Source: Bordetella petrii
GTDB lineage: Bacteria > Pseudomonadota > Gammaproteobacteria > Burkholderiales > Burkholderiaceae_B
Assembly (NCBI GenBank): GCA_017745595.1
Contig: WMBV01000027.1
Location: 1-64,000, forward strand
Direction: 5' to 3'
DNA length: 64,000 nucleotides
The position numbers were made by a program, and so were the translations under genes. Shown piece by piece: positions 1 through 9,090 of the stretch (position 1 is the first letter of the stretch; every line of letters begins with the position of its first letter). Under the pieces are notes generated by a model that saw only the letters and a list, made by a program, of their open reading frames with translations, did not search any database and was not told where the DNA came from.

Positions 1-250
1 CCGAAGCAATGGCACTTCGCTCAAAGAATTGAGGTTCCTCGAATGATTCAACATCTCTGTTTGACATTCTTGGTACTTCACTTCTATGTAAGCGCTTGAT
101 ATCTCTTTGGCTAGGCCCGACAGACCCCTCCGCCCGAAGACAGAAAGCCCCGCCGTGCCCCGCGCCGTATCATCAAGCGCCCACACTTATCGGTTGTTTC
201 GTTGTTAAAGAACAGGTACTGCCACTGCGGTGCCGTTTGATCAGCACAGA
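1..250 (-). other. rRNA operon leader with boxA antiterminator
   Basis: Read leftward, the transcript from the promoter at 257-285 contains TTCTTTAACAAC at 201-214. This matches the boxA element (CTTTAACA core) that recruits Nus factors in bacterial rRNA leaders. No plausible reading frame crosses the stretch. The 16S rRNA 5' end (AGAGTTTGATC) is not reached before base 1, so 16S should begin just left of the window. The region between the promoter and lrp (286-631) shows no convincing gene. Confidence 0.7.
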
Positions 251-256
251 AACGAG

Positions 257-285
257 ATTATGAGGCGTTTTTTAAACCTTGTCAA
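257..285 (-). promoter_or_regulatory. Strong sigma-70 promoter, probably of an rRNA operon
   Basis: On the minus strand a perfect -35 box TTGACA (280-285) is followed after 17 bp by CATAAT (257-262). It fires leftward into the boxA-bearing leader. A second, weaker -10-like TATAGT lies upstream at 522-527 without a good -35, so tandem promoters are possible. Assignment to rRNA is inferred from the leader, since no rRNA gene lies inside the window. Confidence 0.75.
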
Positions 286-631
286 ATCGGCGTCTTACCG
301 CTTGCACCGCTTCGACCTCTCGCTTCCCGCCAACCGCACCCTTGGCAACCGGCAATTCGTAAGGGTTAACCCGAACTTAATTGCGTACTGCCAAGCCCGA
401 AATATTAGCACGATTTTTTCAGTTTGTGCAACAAGGTCCGCAGACTTCGTGCCCCAACCGACGCCACCAACACTTCGGCCCCGCCACCCGAAAAAAACCG
501 TTCAAGCAGCGAAGGAGCGAGACTATAGCACACATGACAACAGCGTGACTCCGGCTGCGACACTATTTTTTTAAATGCCCCAAACAAACGGGGACGCATA
601 TCGGCGCCGCGGGACCTTCTACGTATAGAGG

Positions 632-1108
632 TCAGAGCTGCAGCTCGGTGGTTTCCTTGATTTGCTGCAGGGCGAAGAAGGACTTCATGTCGACCACGGC
701 GGGGTGGCGCATCAGCGTGTCCATGGCGAAGCTGGAAAAATGCGCCAGGTCGGCCACTTGCACCCGCAGCAGGTAATCCATGTCGCCCGACATGGCGTAG
801 CACTCGACCACTTCGGGCCAGCGCTGCACATCGCGGGCGAATTCGCCCATGGGCGCGTGGCTGCCGCCCACGTGCTTGTCCAGGCGGATCGACACATAGG
901 CCAGCAGGCCCAGCCCCACTTTTTCGGCATCGACCAGGGCGACATAGCGCTTGATGAACCCGCGCTCTTCAAGCCGGCGCACCCGCCGCAGGCAGGGGCT
1001 GGGGGACAGCGAGACGCGGTCGGCCAGTTCTTGATTGCTGAGCCGGCCATCGCGCTGCAATTCGGCCAGGATCTTGCGATCTGTCCTATCGAGGTCTAGT
1101 TCTGGCAT
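632..1108 (-). CDS. Lrp/AsnC-family transcriptional regulator
   Basis: A 158-residue protein of normal length for the family. An N-terminal winged helix-turn-helix (about residues 8-60) is followed by a RAM ligand-binding and oligomerisation domain. Such proteins form octamers and usually sense amino acids. It is divergent from hppD across an AT-rich 156-bp gap with a GCAATA/TATTGC palindrome, so control of tyrosine/phenylalanine breakdown is the natural inference. Lrp itself and BkdR-type regulators are close alternatives and the specific effector cannot be read from sequence. Confidence 0.85.
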   Translation of the reverse strand: MPELDLDRTDRKILAELQRDGRLSNQELADRVSLSPSPCLRRVRRLEERGFIKRYVALVDAEKVGLGLLAYVSIRLDKHVGGSHAPMGEFARDVQRWPEVVECYAMSGDMDYLLRVQVADLAHFSSFAMDTLMRHPAVVDMKSFFALQQIKETTELQL

Positions 1109-1134
1109 TTTTATCCCTAATTAATACAAATACA

Positions 1135-1147
1135 GCAATATTATTGC
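1135..1147. promoter_or_regulatory. Palindrome between lrp-type gene and hppD
   Basis: GCAATA and TATTGC form 6-bp inverted arms around one central T, in the only AT-rich stretch of the divergent intergenic region. The position fits a binding site for the Lrp-family regulator controlling its own gene and hppD. This is inference from position and symmetry only. Confidence 0.4.
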
Positions 1148-1264
1148 TCATATTGCGCTTTATCAGGGCAGCTTCGCAATCACCTGCCGGCCTTTGCTGC
1201 CTACAATTTCGGGCCTAGACTTGGATTTCCGAGTCGTGCGAACCCCGAGACAAGGAGCGCCGCC

Positions 1265-2377
1265 ATGAGCACCACTTTCCAGCCCTGGGACAACCCCATG
1301 GGCACCGCCGGCTTCGAATTCATCGAATACACCGCCCCCGACCCGGCCGCGCTGCGCAAGGTATTTGAAACGCTGGGCTTCAAGGCGATTGCCCGCCATC
1401 GCCATAAAGATGTCACGCTATACCGCCAGGGCGGCGTGAATTTCCTGATCAATGCCGAGCCCGACTCGTTCGCGCAGCGCTTCGCCCGGCTGCATGGCCC
1501 GTCGATCTGTGCCATAGGCTTTCGCGTGCAGGATGCCGCCCGCGCCTACCGGCGCGCGCTGGAGCTGGGCGCATGGGGCTTCGATTCGCACAGCGGCCCC
1601 ATGGAACTGAATATTCCGGCCATCAAGGGCATCGGCGACTCGCTGATTTACCTGGTGGACCGCTGGCGCGGCAAGAACGGCCACGGCGGTATCGGCGACA
1701 TCAGCATCTATGACGTGGACTTCGAGCCGCTGGACGTGCAGACCGCCGCCAGCGATCTGACCCATGCCGGCGCGGGCCTGACACTGGTGGACCACCTGAC
1801 CCACAACGTGCACAAGGGCCGCATGGCCGAGTGGTCGGAGTTCTATGAGCGCCTGTTCAATTTCCGCGAGATCCGCTATTTCGACATTGAAGGCAAGGTA
1901 ACGGGCGTGAAGTCCAAGGCCATGACCTCGCCTTGCGGCAATATCCGCATCCCGATCAACGAGGAAGGCACCGAAGAAAAGGGCCAGATCCAGGAATACC
2001 TGGACCTGTACCGCGGCGAAGGCATCCAGCACATCGCCCTGGCCACCGACGATATCTACGCCACCGTGGAAGCCCTGCGCCGCAACGGCGTGAGCTTTCT
2101 GGATACGCCGGATACCTATTACGAACTGCTGGACCGGCGCCTGCCCAGCCATGGCGAAGATGTGGCGCGCCTGCAGAAGAACCGCATTCTGCTGGACGGC
2201 GCGCCGGGCGGCGGGCTGCTGCTGCAGATTTTCACCGAGAACCAGATCGGCCCGATCTTTTTCGAGATCATCCAGCGCAAGGGCAACGACGGCTTCGGCG
2301 AGGGCAACTTCAAGGCCCTGTTCGAATCCATCGAGCTGGACCAGATGCGCCGCGGCGTGGTCAAGAGCGTCGAGTAA
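1265..2377 (+). CDS. hppD: 4-hydroxyphenylpyruvate dioxygenase
   Basis: Converts 4-hydroxyphenylpyruvate to homogentisate in tyrosine catabolism, using Fe(II) and O2. The 370-residue length is typical and the protein has two vicinal-oxygen-chelate domains. The C-terminal domain carries the expected iron ligands: His177 (VDHLTHNV), His256 (GIQHIALA) and Glu334 (FFEIIQRKG). The start ATG follows AAGGAG at a normal distance. It stands alone, divergent from the Lrp-type regulator. No other homogentisate-pathway gene is in the window. Confidence 0.95.
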   Translation: MSTTFQPWDNPMGTAGFEFIEYTAPDPAALRKVFETLGFKAIARHRHKDVTLYRQGGVNFLINAEPDSFAQRFARLHGPSICAIGFRVQDAARAYRRALELGAWGFDSHSGPMELNIPAIKGIGDSLIYLVDRWRGKNGHGGIGDISIYDVDFEPLDVQTAASDLTHAGAGLTLVDHLTHNVHKGRMAEWSEFYERLFNFREIRYFDIEGKVTGVKSKAMTSPCGNIRIPINEEGTEEKGQIQEYLDLYRGEGIQHIALATDDIYATVEALRRNGVSFLDTPDTYYELLDRRLPSHGEDVARLQKNRILLDGAPGGGLLLQIFTENQIGPIFFEIIQRKGNDGFGEGNFKALFESIELDQMRRGVVKSVE

Positions 2378-2398
2378 GGCAATGCCCGCCCGCGCGCC

Positions 2399-2815
2399 CT
2401 ACCGCGGCGCGCAGGCGGGCGCCTGCTTCAGGTAGGCAATGAGATCGGCGCGTTCCTGGGGGTCGGCGACGCCGGCATAGCCCATGGACGTGCCCGGCAC
2501 CGCCGTCATCGGGCTTTTCAGGAACACATCCAGGGTTTGCTCGTTCCACACGATGCCGGAACGCTTCATGGCGTCGGAATAGGCAAAGCCCGGCACACTG
2601 CCGGCGCGCCGCCCGAACAGGCCGCAATGACGGGGGCCGGTGCGGTCGTAGGCAATCGCGTGGCATGCCAGGCACCGCTCGTAGACCGACTGGCCGCGCA
2701 CGGCATCGCCCGTGTAGCCCGTACCCGCGGCGCCGGCCGGCGCGGCCCATGCCGCGCCGCAGGCCAGCGCCGCCACCGCCAGGCAACCGGCGCCGACGAT
2801 GAAGCGCGGCTTCAT
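2399..2815 (-). CDS. Small c-type cytochrome
   Basis: A 138-residue secreted protein with an N-terminal signal peptide (hydrophobic to about residue 25, AWA cleavage type). It has one haem-binding CLACH motif at residues 48-52 and later Met residues (SMGYAG) suitable as axial ligand, resembling mitochondrial-type cytochrome c. Its ATG overlaps the stop of the ferritin-like gene by 4 bp (ATGA), so the two are translationally coupled. It is probably the electron-transfer partner in the sigma factor/ferritin-like operon; the partner oxidase or reductase is not visible here. Confidence 0.85.
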   Translation of the reverse strand: MKPRFIVGAGCLAVAALACGAAWAAPAGAAGTGYTGDAVRGQSVYERCLACHAIAYDRTGPRHCGLFGRRAGSVPGFAYSDAMKRSGIVWNEQTLDVFLKSPMTAVPGTSMGYAGVADPQERADLIAYLKQAPACAPR

Positions 2816-3387
2816 GATACGAAGGCCCCCGGCACCGGATCTTCGCCTAGCGCCTGGCGCAGCACCGCCCAGTGCATGGCCTCGTCGCCCAGGATGCTGG
2901 CGGCGGCCTTGGACAGGTCGCGATTGTCGAACACGGGCACGGCCCCCAGGTACGCACTGACCGCGCCCTTTTCGAGCGAGGCGGCGAAACGCAGCACATC
3001 GGCCTGGGATTTCAAGGTGCTGGTGGGAAACACGTATTTGTCTTTCGCGGCCACAGGCTTGCCGCCCAGCGAGGCGACCGTCTTGGACAGCAGTTCGGCG
3101 TGCGCTTTGTGGTGCCCCTGGAAAGCCAGTGCCAGGTTCAGCACGGGCTTTTGCAGCAGGCCGCTTTCGGCGCCTACCTGGTAGGCCGCGATGGCCTCGA
3201 GTTCGGCGCCGAGGGCAGTGTTGAGAATACGCACGTCGGACTCTTGCGCCTTGGAACCCTTGGCCAGCGCGTCGCGCCCGGCCAGCAGCGCCACGGCCGC
3301 GCCGGACAACAGCAGGCCGCTTTGACCCAGAAATGCGCGCCGGGCAACGGGCGCGCGCGTACACGCCCCTATCGTCAAAAACGACAT
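2812..3387 (-). CDS. Ferritin-like domain protein with Tat-type signal
   Basis: 191 residues. The N-terminus has a twin-arginine motif (RRAFLGQSG, residues 17-25) followed by a hydrophobic stretch ending near an ALAKG cleavage region, so export of a folded, probably metal-loaded protein is likely. The mature part is helical with Glu/His pairs (ELEAIAAYQ, GHHKAHAE, GDEAMHW) typical of diiron ferritin-like or DUF4439-type proteins. It lies between an ECF sigma factor and a cytochrome c on one strand, suggesting a periplasmic redox or peroxide/metal-stress role. The enzymatic activity is unknown. Confidence 0.75.
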   Translation of the reverse strand: MSFLTIGACTRAPVARRAFLGQSGLLLSGAAVALLAGRDALAKGSKAQESDVRILNTALGAELEAIAAYQVGAESGLLQKPVLNLALAFQGHHKAHAELLSKTVASLGGKPVAAKDKYVFPTSTLKSQADVLRFAASLEKGAVSAYLGAVPVFDNRDLSKAAASILGDEAMHWAVLRQALGEDPVPGAFVS

Positions 3388-3411
3388 GGTGAACCTCCAG
3401 TAAGGGGAAAA

Positions 3412-4116
3412 TCAGCGAGGCGGGGGTGAGCCGAGCCGCGCCATGACGGCCGCGACGATGCGGTCGCAGCGATCGCCGGCGAACGAGAATGCCCCGTTCA
3501 GTTCGGCGGACATTTCGCGTTCGAGCGCCTTGCGCAACAGGGCACGCGCGCGGAAATAACGGGTACGCACGGTGGCGTGGGGAATGTCCAGGCAGGCGGC
3601 CACTTCGTCGACGGTCATTTCGTCGACGGCGCGCAACATGAACACCGTGCGAAAGGCATCGGGCAGTTGGTCGATGTGGAATTCGAGCAGTTTGCGCGTC
3701 TGCGCCCGCAGTACGAATTGCTCGGGCAGCGACCCGATGGCGGCTTCGACCATGCTTTTCTCCGGCAAGCGGGGATCGTCGGCGGGAAGATCGACCAGGG
3801 GCACCAGGCGCAGCCGGCGTTCGCGCTGGCGCAGGCGCTGCTTGGACTCGTTGATCACGATGCGCGTCAGCCAGGTGGCCAGCGAGGCGTCGCCGCGAAA
3901 CGTGGCCATGACGCGATAGGCCTTGAAATAGGCCTCTTGCACGGCCTCTTCGGCGTCGGCGTCGTCGCGCAGGATGCTGCGGGCGGCGCGATACAAGGTC
4001 TGGTTGCAGCGCCGCATGAGCGTGTGCAGCGCCTCGCTATCGCCCGCGGCGATGCGCCCGGCGAGTTCGGCGTCGGTCGATGCCGCGCCGACGGGCTTCA
4101 GCAAGGTCAATGACAT
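3412..4116 (-). CDS. ECF-type RNA polymerase sigma factor
   Basis: 234 residues with sigma region 2 at about 40-100 (the DDADAEEAVQEAYFKAYR helix and the FRGDASLATWLTRI -10 recognition part). Region 4 at about 145-200 has a helix-turn-helix (MTVDEVAACLDIPHATVRTRYFRAR). The frame stays open far upstream into msrA, but that part is an antisense shadow; ATG at 4116 fits the family length. It heads a leftward operon with the ferritin-like and cytochrome c genes. No anti-sigma gene is adjacent, which is unusual. The C-terminal tail (about residues 200-234) extends beyond region 4. Confidence 0.85.
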   Translation of the reverse strand: MSLTLLKPVGAASTDAELAGRIAAGDSEALHTLMRRCNQTLYRAARSILRDDADAEEAVQEAYFKAYRVMATFRGDASLATWLTRIVINESKQRLRQRERRLRLVPLVDLPADDPRLPEKSMVEAAIGSLPEQFVLRAQTRKLLEFHIDQLPDAFRTVFMLRAVDEMTVDEVAACLDIPHATVRTRYFRARALLRKALEREMSAELNGAFSFAGDRCDRIVAAVMARLGSPPPR

Positions 4117-4207
4117 GTCCGCAGCTCCTGCCCCGCATGATTCGGGAGTATGCCGCATTAGATGGCGCGGCGGCGCCTGGCGTTCCCGCCGGCGCGCCGG
4201 CCGCGGA

Positions 4208-4765
4208 TCAGCGGGCCAGGCGGTCGCGGAACTGCTTGCGGAACTTGGCGACCTTGGGCGCGATGACGAACTGGCAATAGCCCTGCTCGGGATGCTGGGC
4301 GTAGTAATCGCGGTGGTAGTCTTCGGCGGGCCAGAACGTGGCCGGCTCGCGCAGCTGCGTGACCAGCGGCGCATCGTAAAGATGCTGCGCGTCGATCTCG
4401 GCCATGACGGCCTGGGCCTGCTGGCGTTGCGATTCGTCTTGCCAGAATATGGCGGACTCGTATTGCGGGCCGACGTCATTGCCCTGGCGGCCCGGCGTGG
4501 TGGGATCATGCGTGGCGAAGAAAACGCGCAACAGATCGCTGTAGGACAGCACGGCGGGATCGAACTCGACGCGCGCCACTTCGATGTGGCCGGTGTTCTT
4601 GCCGCACACCTGTTCGTACGTGGGACGGTCGACGTGGCCGCCGCTATAGCCGGGCAGCACGCTGACCACGCCGCGCAAATCGGCCAGCACGGCCTCGACG
4701 CACCAGAAGCAGCCGCCGCCCAATACGGCGACCTGGGTGGTACCCGCAGAAGATTGTTCCGGCAT
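4208..4765 (-). CDS. msrA: Peptide methionine sulfoxide reductase A
   Basis: Reduces methionine-S-sulfoxide in proteins. 185 residues, with the catalytic motif GCFWC (Cys19) near the N-terminus and a GYSGG segment. A GYCQFVI segment near the C-terminus supplies the likely resolving cysteine. ATG at 4765 was chosen because upstream in-frame sequence is arginine-rich and unlike the family. No signal peptide, so it is cytoplasmic. It sits upstream of the sigma/ferritin/cytochrome operon on the same strand, consistent with an oxidative-stress neighbourhood but not proof of co-transcription. Confidence 0.95.
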   Translation of the reverse strand: MPEQSSAGTTQVAVLGGGCFWCVEAVLADLRGVVSVLPGYSGGHVDRPTYEQVCGKNTGHIEVARVEFDPAVLSYSDLLRVFFATHDPTTPGRQGNDVGPQYESAIFWQDESQRQQAQAVMAEIDAQHLYDAPLVTQLREPATFWPAEDYHRDYYAQHPEQGYCQFVIAPKVAKFRKQFRDRLAR

Positions 4766-4812
4766 CTCTGTTCCTTGTTCAAGGGCGGTGCCGCGCGGCG
4801 CCGCCGACGCGA

Positions 4813-5166
4813 TTATCGGGATTGCGCGGGCGGCAGCGACAAGATCCATTGCGCCAGTTGCCGCGCCTCGTCTTCGCTGACCTGCGATTGCGCGGGCATG
4901 GGCACGGCGCCCCAGGCCCCGCGGCCGCCCGAGCGGATCTTGCCCGCCAAGTACTGCACCATGGCATCGCCCTGCCCGGCGTAGCGCTCGGCCACGCTGC
5001 GCAGCGGCGGGCCGACCCGCTTGCTGTCGACCTGATGGCAGGCCATGCAGGCCTTGCGCTGCGCCAGCGCCAGGCCGTCGACCGGCGCCTGGGCGCCGGC
5101 GGACGCCGGTAAACAGGCCCACAGGCCGCAGGCAGCCATGGCCGCCAGACTACTCTTCAAATGCAT
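4813..5166 (-). CDS. Class I cytochrome c (cytochrome c551-like)
   Basis: 117 residues with a signal peptide ending at about ASAGA (residues 21-25), a single CMACH haem site at residues 40-44, and a C-terminal region with Met ligands (VPMPAQS). This is the pattern of small periplasmic c551/c552 cytochromes. ATG at 5166 was preferred over a longer frame because it starts the signal peptide directly. The start overlaps the 3' end of ilvD by 17 bp on the same strand, implying read-through coupling with ilvD, a functionally unrelated gene. Confidence 0.85.
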   Translation of the reverse strand: MHLKSSLAAMAACGLWACLPASAGAQAPVDGLALAQRKACMACHQVDSKRVGPPLRSVAERYAGQGDAMVQYLAGKIRSGGRGAWGAVPMPAQSQVSEDEARQLAQWILSLPPAQSR

Positions 5167-6835
5167 CGGTAACCGCCCCACGGCTGGCGGTGCCGGCCAG
5201 CTTGCCGAACTTGGCAAGCACGCCGCGCGTGTACCGCGGCCGGGGCTGAACCCAGGATTTGCGGCGCGCCGCCATTTCGTCATCAGAAATATTGAGCTGC
5301 AACAATAGTTGGTGAGCGTCGATGGTAACCGAATCGCCTTCGCGTATCAGGGCGATCGGCCCGCCCACGTAGGCCTCGGGCGCGACATGGCCCACGACCA
5401 TGCCCCAGGTGCCGCCCGAAAAGCGGCCGTCGGTGATCAGGCCGACGCTTTCGCCCAGCCCCTGCCCCACCAGCGCCGAGGTGGGCGCCAGCATTTCCCG
5501 CATGCCGGGGCCGCCCTTGGGCCCCTCGTAGCGGATGACCACCACGTCGCCGGCGCGGATGCGCTGTTCCATGATGGCGGCCATGGCCTCGTCTTCGGAA
5601 TCGAAGACGCGCGCCGGGCCCGTGATGACGGGGTTCTTCAGGCCGGTGATCTTGGCCACGCAGCCCTCGGGCGACAGATTGCCCTTCAGGATGGCCAGGT
5701 GGCCCTGCGGGTATAGCGCGCGGGCTATGGGCCGGATGACGTCTTGCCCGGCGGGCGGCTCGGCCGGCACGTCGGCCAGGGTTTCGGCGATGGTCTTGCC
5801 GGTGATGGTGATGCAGTGGCCGTGCAGCAGCCCGGCGTCGAGCAGCAGCTTCATCACTTGCGGAATGCCGCCCGCGCGGTGCAGGTCGGTGGCGACGTAG
5901 CGGCCGGAAGGCTTCAGGTCGCAGATGACGGGCACGCGGCGGCGGATGCGTTCGAAGTCGTCGATGGTCCATTCGACTTCGGCGGCGTGGGCGATGGCCA
6001 GGAAATGCAGCACGGCGTTGGTGGACCCGCCGGTGGCCATGATGACCGACACCGCGTTCTCGATGGATTCGCGCGTGATGATGTCGCGCGGCCGCACGCC
6101 GCGCCGCACGGCGTCGACCAGCACGCGCGCGGATTCGGCCGCCGACGCGACTTTTTCTTCGTCTTCGTTGGCCATGGTGCTGGAATACGGCAGGCTCATG
6201 CCCATGGCTTCGAAGGCCGAGCTCATGGTATTGGCGGTGTACATGCCCCCGCACGAGCCCGAGCCGGGAATGGCGCATTTCTCGATCTGCTTGAAATCGT
6301 CTTGGGCCATGCGGCCCATGGTGAATTCGCCGACCGCCTCGAATACCGATACGATGGTCAGGTCTTGCCCCCGGTAGCGGCCCGGCTTGATGGTGCCGCC
6401 ATAGACATAGATGCCCGGCACGTTCATGCGGGCCAGGGCGATCATGCCGCCGGGCATGTTCTTGTCGCAGCCGCCGATGACCACCACGCCGTCCATCCAT
6501 TGGCCCTGCGCGGCGGTCTCGATACAGTCGGCGATGACTTCGCGCGACACCAGGGAATATTTCATGCCCTCGGTGCCCATCGACATGCCGTCGGAAATAG
6601 TGGGCGTGCCGAATACCTGCGGGTTGGCGCGCGCCGCGCGCACGGCGTCGATGGCCGCGTCGGCCAGGCGCTGCAGGCCGCTGTTGCAGGGCGTGATGGT
6701 GGAATGGCCGTTGGCCACGCCTATCATGGGGTTGTCGAAATCGGCTTCCTGGTAGCCCAGCGCGTAATACATGGCGCGGTTGGGCGCGCGGGCGACGCCC
6801 TGGGTGATGTGGCGTGAACGTTCGTTGTTCGGCAT
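5150..6835 (-). CDS. ilvD: Dihydroxy-acid dehydratase
   Basis: Catalyses the third step of valine and isoleucine synthesis, dehydrating dihydroxy acids to 2-oxo acids; also needed for pantothenate. 561 residues from ATG 6835, the short-form family length. Iron-sulfur cysteines are in [10 protein letters not shown] and [14 protein letters not shown], and the C-terminal GRFSGGT motif is present. It is divergent from lgt across about 100 bp. The last 17 bp overlap the downstream cytochrome gene. Confidence 0.97.
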   Translation of the reverse strand: MPNNERSRHITQGVARAPNRAMYYALGYQEADFDNPMIGVANGHSTITPCNSGLQRLADAAIDAVRAARANPQVFGTPTISDGMSMGTEGMKYSLVSREVIADCIETAAQGQWMDGVVVIGGCDKNMPGGMIALARMNVPGIYVYGGTIKPGRYRGQDLTIVSVFEAVGEFTMGRMAQDDFKQIEKCAIPGSGSCGGMYTANTMSSAFEAMGMSLPYSSTMANEDEEKVASAAESARVLVDAVRRGVRPRDIITRESIENAVSVIMATGGSTNAVLHFLAIAHAAEVEWTIDDFERIRRRVPVICDLKPSGRYVATDLHRAGGIPQVMKLLLDAGLLHGHCITITGKTIAETLADVPAEPPAGQDVIRPIARALYPQGHLAILKGNLSPEGCVAKITGLKNPVITGPARVFDSEDEAMAAIMEQRIRAGDVVVIRYEGPKGGPGMREMLAPTSALVGQGLGESVGLITDGRFSGGTWGMVVGHVAPEAYVGGPIALIREGDSVTIDAHQLLLQLNISDDEMAARRKSWVQPRPRYTRGVLAKFGKLAGTASRGAVTDAFEE

Positions 6836-6937
6836 GGTCTGTCTCCAAGGTTGCGGCCCGCGTGGCGGCCGCCCGTCGCTGCGTAGCGACACGTTCGCCG
6901 GTTATTATCGATCCAATCTTTTTCTACGTGGCGGAAT

Positions 6938-7726
6938 ATGCTGCACCATCCCGAATTCGATCCCATTGCCCTGCGTCTCGGCCCGCTGGCCATCCATTGG
7001 TACGGACTGATGTACCTGGTCGGCTTCGCGCTGGTCTATGTGCTGGGACGCGTGCGCCTGGCGCGCGGCCATACGCCGGCGCTGCAGCCGCGCGACCTTG
7101 AAGACCTGATTTTCTACAGCGTGCTGGGCGTGGTGCTGGGCGGGCGGCTGGGCTATGTGCTGTTCTACAAGCTGGGCTACTACCTGGCGCATCCGCTCGA
7201 GGTCCTGTACCTGTGGGAAGGCGGCATGTCGTTCCATGGCGGCCTGATCGGCGTGATTTTGGTCATGCTGCTGTTCGCCCGCAAGAAGGGGCTGTCATTC
7301 TTTACGGTCAGCGATTTCATCGCCCCCCTGATTCCGCTGGGGCTGGGCGCCGGCCGGCTGGGCAACTTCATCAATGGCGAACTGTGGGGCCGCCCCACCG
7401 ACGTGCCGTGGGCCATGGTGTTCCCGCAATCGGGCGACGGGCTGGCCCGCCATCCTTCGCAGTTGTACGAGCTGGGGCTGGAAGGCATCGCGCTGTTTGC
7501 GCTGCTGTGGTGGTTTTCGGCCCGGCCGCGCCCCACGGGCCAGGTAAGCGCGCTGTTCCTGATCGGCTACGGCACGTTTCGCTTTCTGGTGGAATTCACG
7601 CGCGAACCGGACGGCTTCCTGGGCCTGCTGGCCGGCGGCCTGAGCATGGGACAGTGGCTGTCCCTGCCCATGGTGGCGCTGGGTATCGCCCTGTACGTGT
7701 TCAGTGCAAGGCGACCGTGCCGTTGA
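6938..7726 (+). CDS. lgt: Prolipoprotein diacylglyceryl transferase
   Basis: Transfers diacylglycerol from phosphatidylglycerol to the lipobox cysteine of prolipoproteins, the first step of lipoprotein maturation in the inner membrane. 262 residues, about seven membrane segments, with the family motifs [11 protein letters not shown] (essential His) and [14 protein letters not shown]. Clients in this window include Pal, MltD and the lipoprotein hydrolase at 34 kb. Its 3' end overlaps the convergent SIMPL gene by 26 bp. Confidence 0.95.
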   Translation: MLHHPEFDPIALRLGPLAIHWYGLMYLVGFALVYVLGRVRLARGHTPALQPRDLEDLIFYSVLGVVLGGRLGYVLFYKLGYYLAHPLEVLYLWEGGMSFHGGLIGVILVMLLFARKKGLSFFTVSDFIAPLIPLGLGAGRLGNFINGELWGRPTDVPWAMVFPQSGDGLARHPSQLYELGLEGIALFALLWWFSARPRPTGQVSALFLIGYGTFRFLVEFTREPDGFLGLLAGGLSMGQWLSLPMVALGIALYVFSARRPCR

Positions 7727-8474
7727 CGGCAATGCTGACGGTAACGTTGCCGGCTTCAAGCGGCACGTCGGCCGATTCGGCCATGGCGCCCTTGGCCATC
7801 ATCTGGGCGCGCATGGGGCGCGGCACGGGCACCGGCGAGCCGCCGCCGCTGAGTTCCAGGCTGCGCACCTGGTAGCCGCTGAAGCCGAACGCGGTGGCGG
7901 CGGCCAGGGCGCGATCGCGGAAGGCCTGGGCCGCCTGGCCGAGCAGCTTGCGCTCTTCGGCTTCGCGCGCTTCGCGCGACAACAGGAAGCTGATCTGGCT
8001 GATGGCGGTTTTGTCGGACAGCTTGGAAGCCAGCGCCGACGCGGCGGCGAAGTCTTTGGATTCGAGCGTGATTTCGCCGCGGCCGCGCCAGTTCTGGATC
8101 TTGCCTTTTTCGTTGGTATTGGGCCACACGTTGTAGCCGCCGGTACGCACCTCGACGTTTTTGGTGCCCTGGGCGCGCCTGACGGCCTCATCGAGCGCGG
8201 CCGTGAGCGCCTGTCCGGCCGCGGCCTGCGAGGCGGCCTCGAGTTCGGCCGCCAGCGTGATGCGCACGGTGTCTTGCTGCACGTCGGATGAAGCCGAGGC
8301 CTGCAAGGTAAGCTCGGGCGCGCGCGCCGCGCCGTCGTCGGACGAGGCCGCGGCGGGCTGGGCGGACGGCTGGGGCTGCTGCGCCAGCGCGGGCTGCGCC
8401 GCGGCCAGCGCCAGGGCGGCGCAGCATGCGGCCGCGAGCCGATTCAATGAAAGCACGGGATGGGAGTGCATCAT
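7701..8474 (-). CDS. SIMPL (DUF541) periplasmic protein
   Basis: 257 residues from ATG 8474 (a second ATG follows directly). Signal peptide ends at ALAQQ (about residues 30-37), so it is exported. The mature protein has the SIMPL/DUF541 pattern: a beta-rich start ([12 protein letters not shown]), a central [11 protein letters not shown] helix, an inner repeat around [12 protein letters not shown], and a C-terminal [13 protein letters not shown] strand. The family includes oxidative-stress proteins such as E. coli YggE; biochemical function is not established. Convergent with and overlapping lgt. Confidence 0.8.
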   Translation of the reverse strand: MMHSHPVLSLNRLAAACCAALALAAAQPALAQQPQPSAQPAAASSDDGAARAPELTLQASASSDVQQDTVRITLAAELEAASQAAAGQALTAALDEAVRRAQGTKNVEVRTGGYNVWPNTNEKGKIQNWRGRGEITLESKDFAAASALASKLSDKTAISQISFLLSREAREAEERKLLGQAAQAFRDRALAAATAFGFSGYQVRSLELSGGGSPVPVPRPMRAQMMAKGAMAESADVPLEAGNVTVSIAVNGTVALH

Positions 8475-8548
8475 GGCAAGCCTGTGTGGGGATGGATGGG
8501 AAGAGACATCCGGCGCGGACCTGCATGACGCAGGCCCGCCGGAAGAGA

Positions 8549-8727
8549 TGCCCCACCTGTGCCGTCTAGGCCGGCATCTCGAACCGTGAGGTTCAAGGTG
8601 GTCGCGTTCCGTTGAGCGTCGGGTTCGTCTACGAAGAGACAATCGCTCCAGCTCACCATTCGCGCAACCAATATGCCATAAGACATAGGTTCAGAGAATG
8701 TATGGCCAAGTCACGAACACGGCAGGG
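8549..8727 (-). ncRNA. ssrS: 6S RNA, about 179 nt
   Basis: Located directly downstream of zapA on the same strand, the usual ssrS position in many proteobacteria. Read on the minus strand, the 5' part (CCTGCCGT ... GGCC) can pair with the 3' part (GGCC ... ACGGCACAGG) as a closing stem. An apical stem GGTTGCG/CGCGACC encloses GAGCG/CGCTC and a small GTCT/AGAC hairpin. The 3' side of the bubble holds ACCTTGAACC-TCAC-GGTTC, matching the short hairpin of known 6S RNAs. It would mimic an open promoter and bind sigma-70 RNA polymerase. Ends are estimated from the pairing. Confidence 0.75.
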
Positions 8728-8775
8728 ACAAACTGAAAAACATCGCGTGATACCGACACGCCGGGGGCTTGCGCC

Positions 8776-9090
8776 CTACAACAACTTTTCTTGCCCCGAC
8801 ATGGCGTCGTCGAGCAAGGAGTTCATGTCTTCAATTCTACGCTTGAAGTCGCCGACCGCCAAACCCCCCAGCGGGCCATCGGGCGACGCCTTCATGGCCA
8901 GCAGTTCGCTGGCGATTTGCAGCGCCGCCATCACGGCGATGCGTTCGTTGCTGGACACTTTGCCCGAGCCCTGGATGCGCAGCATGAGTTGATCGACGTG
9001 GCGCACGGCCGCCATGAGGGCGGGCTTTTCTTCGGTGGAGCAGGCGAGCGAGTAGTCGCGCCCCAGAATGGTGACATCGACGCGTTCCAT
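8776..9090 (-). CDS. zapA: Cell division protein ZapA
   Basis: 104-residue cytoplasmic protein that bundles FtsZ filaments. The N-terminal beta-sheet head has the family pattern (VDVTILGRDYSLAC), followed by HVDQLMLRIQ and a long C-terminal coiled-coil helix (SSNERIAVMAALQIASELLA onward). Its ATG overlaps the TGA of the upstream coiled-coil gene by one base, so the two are translationally coupled. Followed by the 6S RNA gene. Frame continuation upstream of this ATG is a shadow. Confidence 0.93.
   Translation of the reverse strand: MERVDVTILGRDYSLACSTEEKPALMAAVRHVDQLMLRIQGSGKVSSNERIAVMAALQIASELLAMKASPDGPLGGLAVGDFKRRIEDMNSLLDDAMSGQEKLL

Noticed and set aside
230-574. 114-residue frame in the rRNA leader region
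   Set aside because: Overlaps the promoter and leader of the rRNA operon, with no domain and atypical base use for coding here.
2384-2420. Terminator between hppD and the cytochrome gene
   Set aside because: The GC-rich inverted repeat overlaps the end of the cytochrome coding region and has no T run, so the evidence is too weak.
4117-4782. Upstream extension of the ECF sigma frame
   Set aside because: Overlaps msrA in another frame and encodes an Arg/Ser/Pro-rich stretch; the family starts near 4116.
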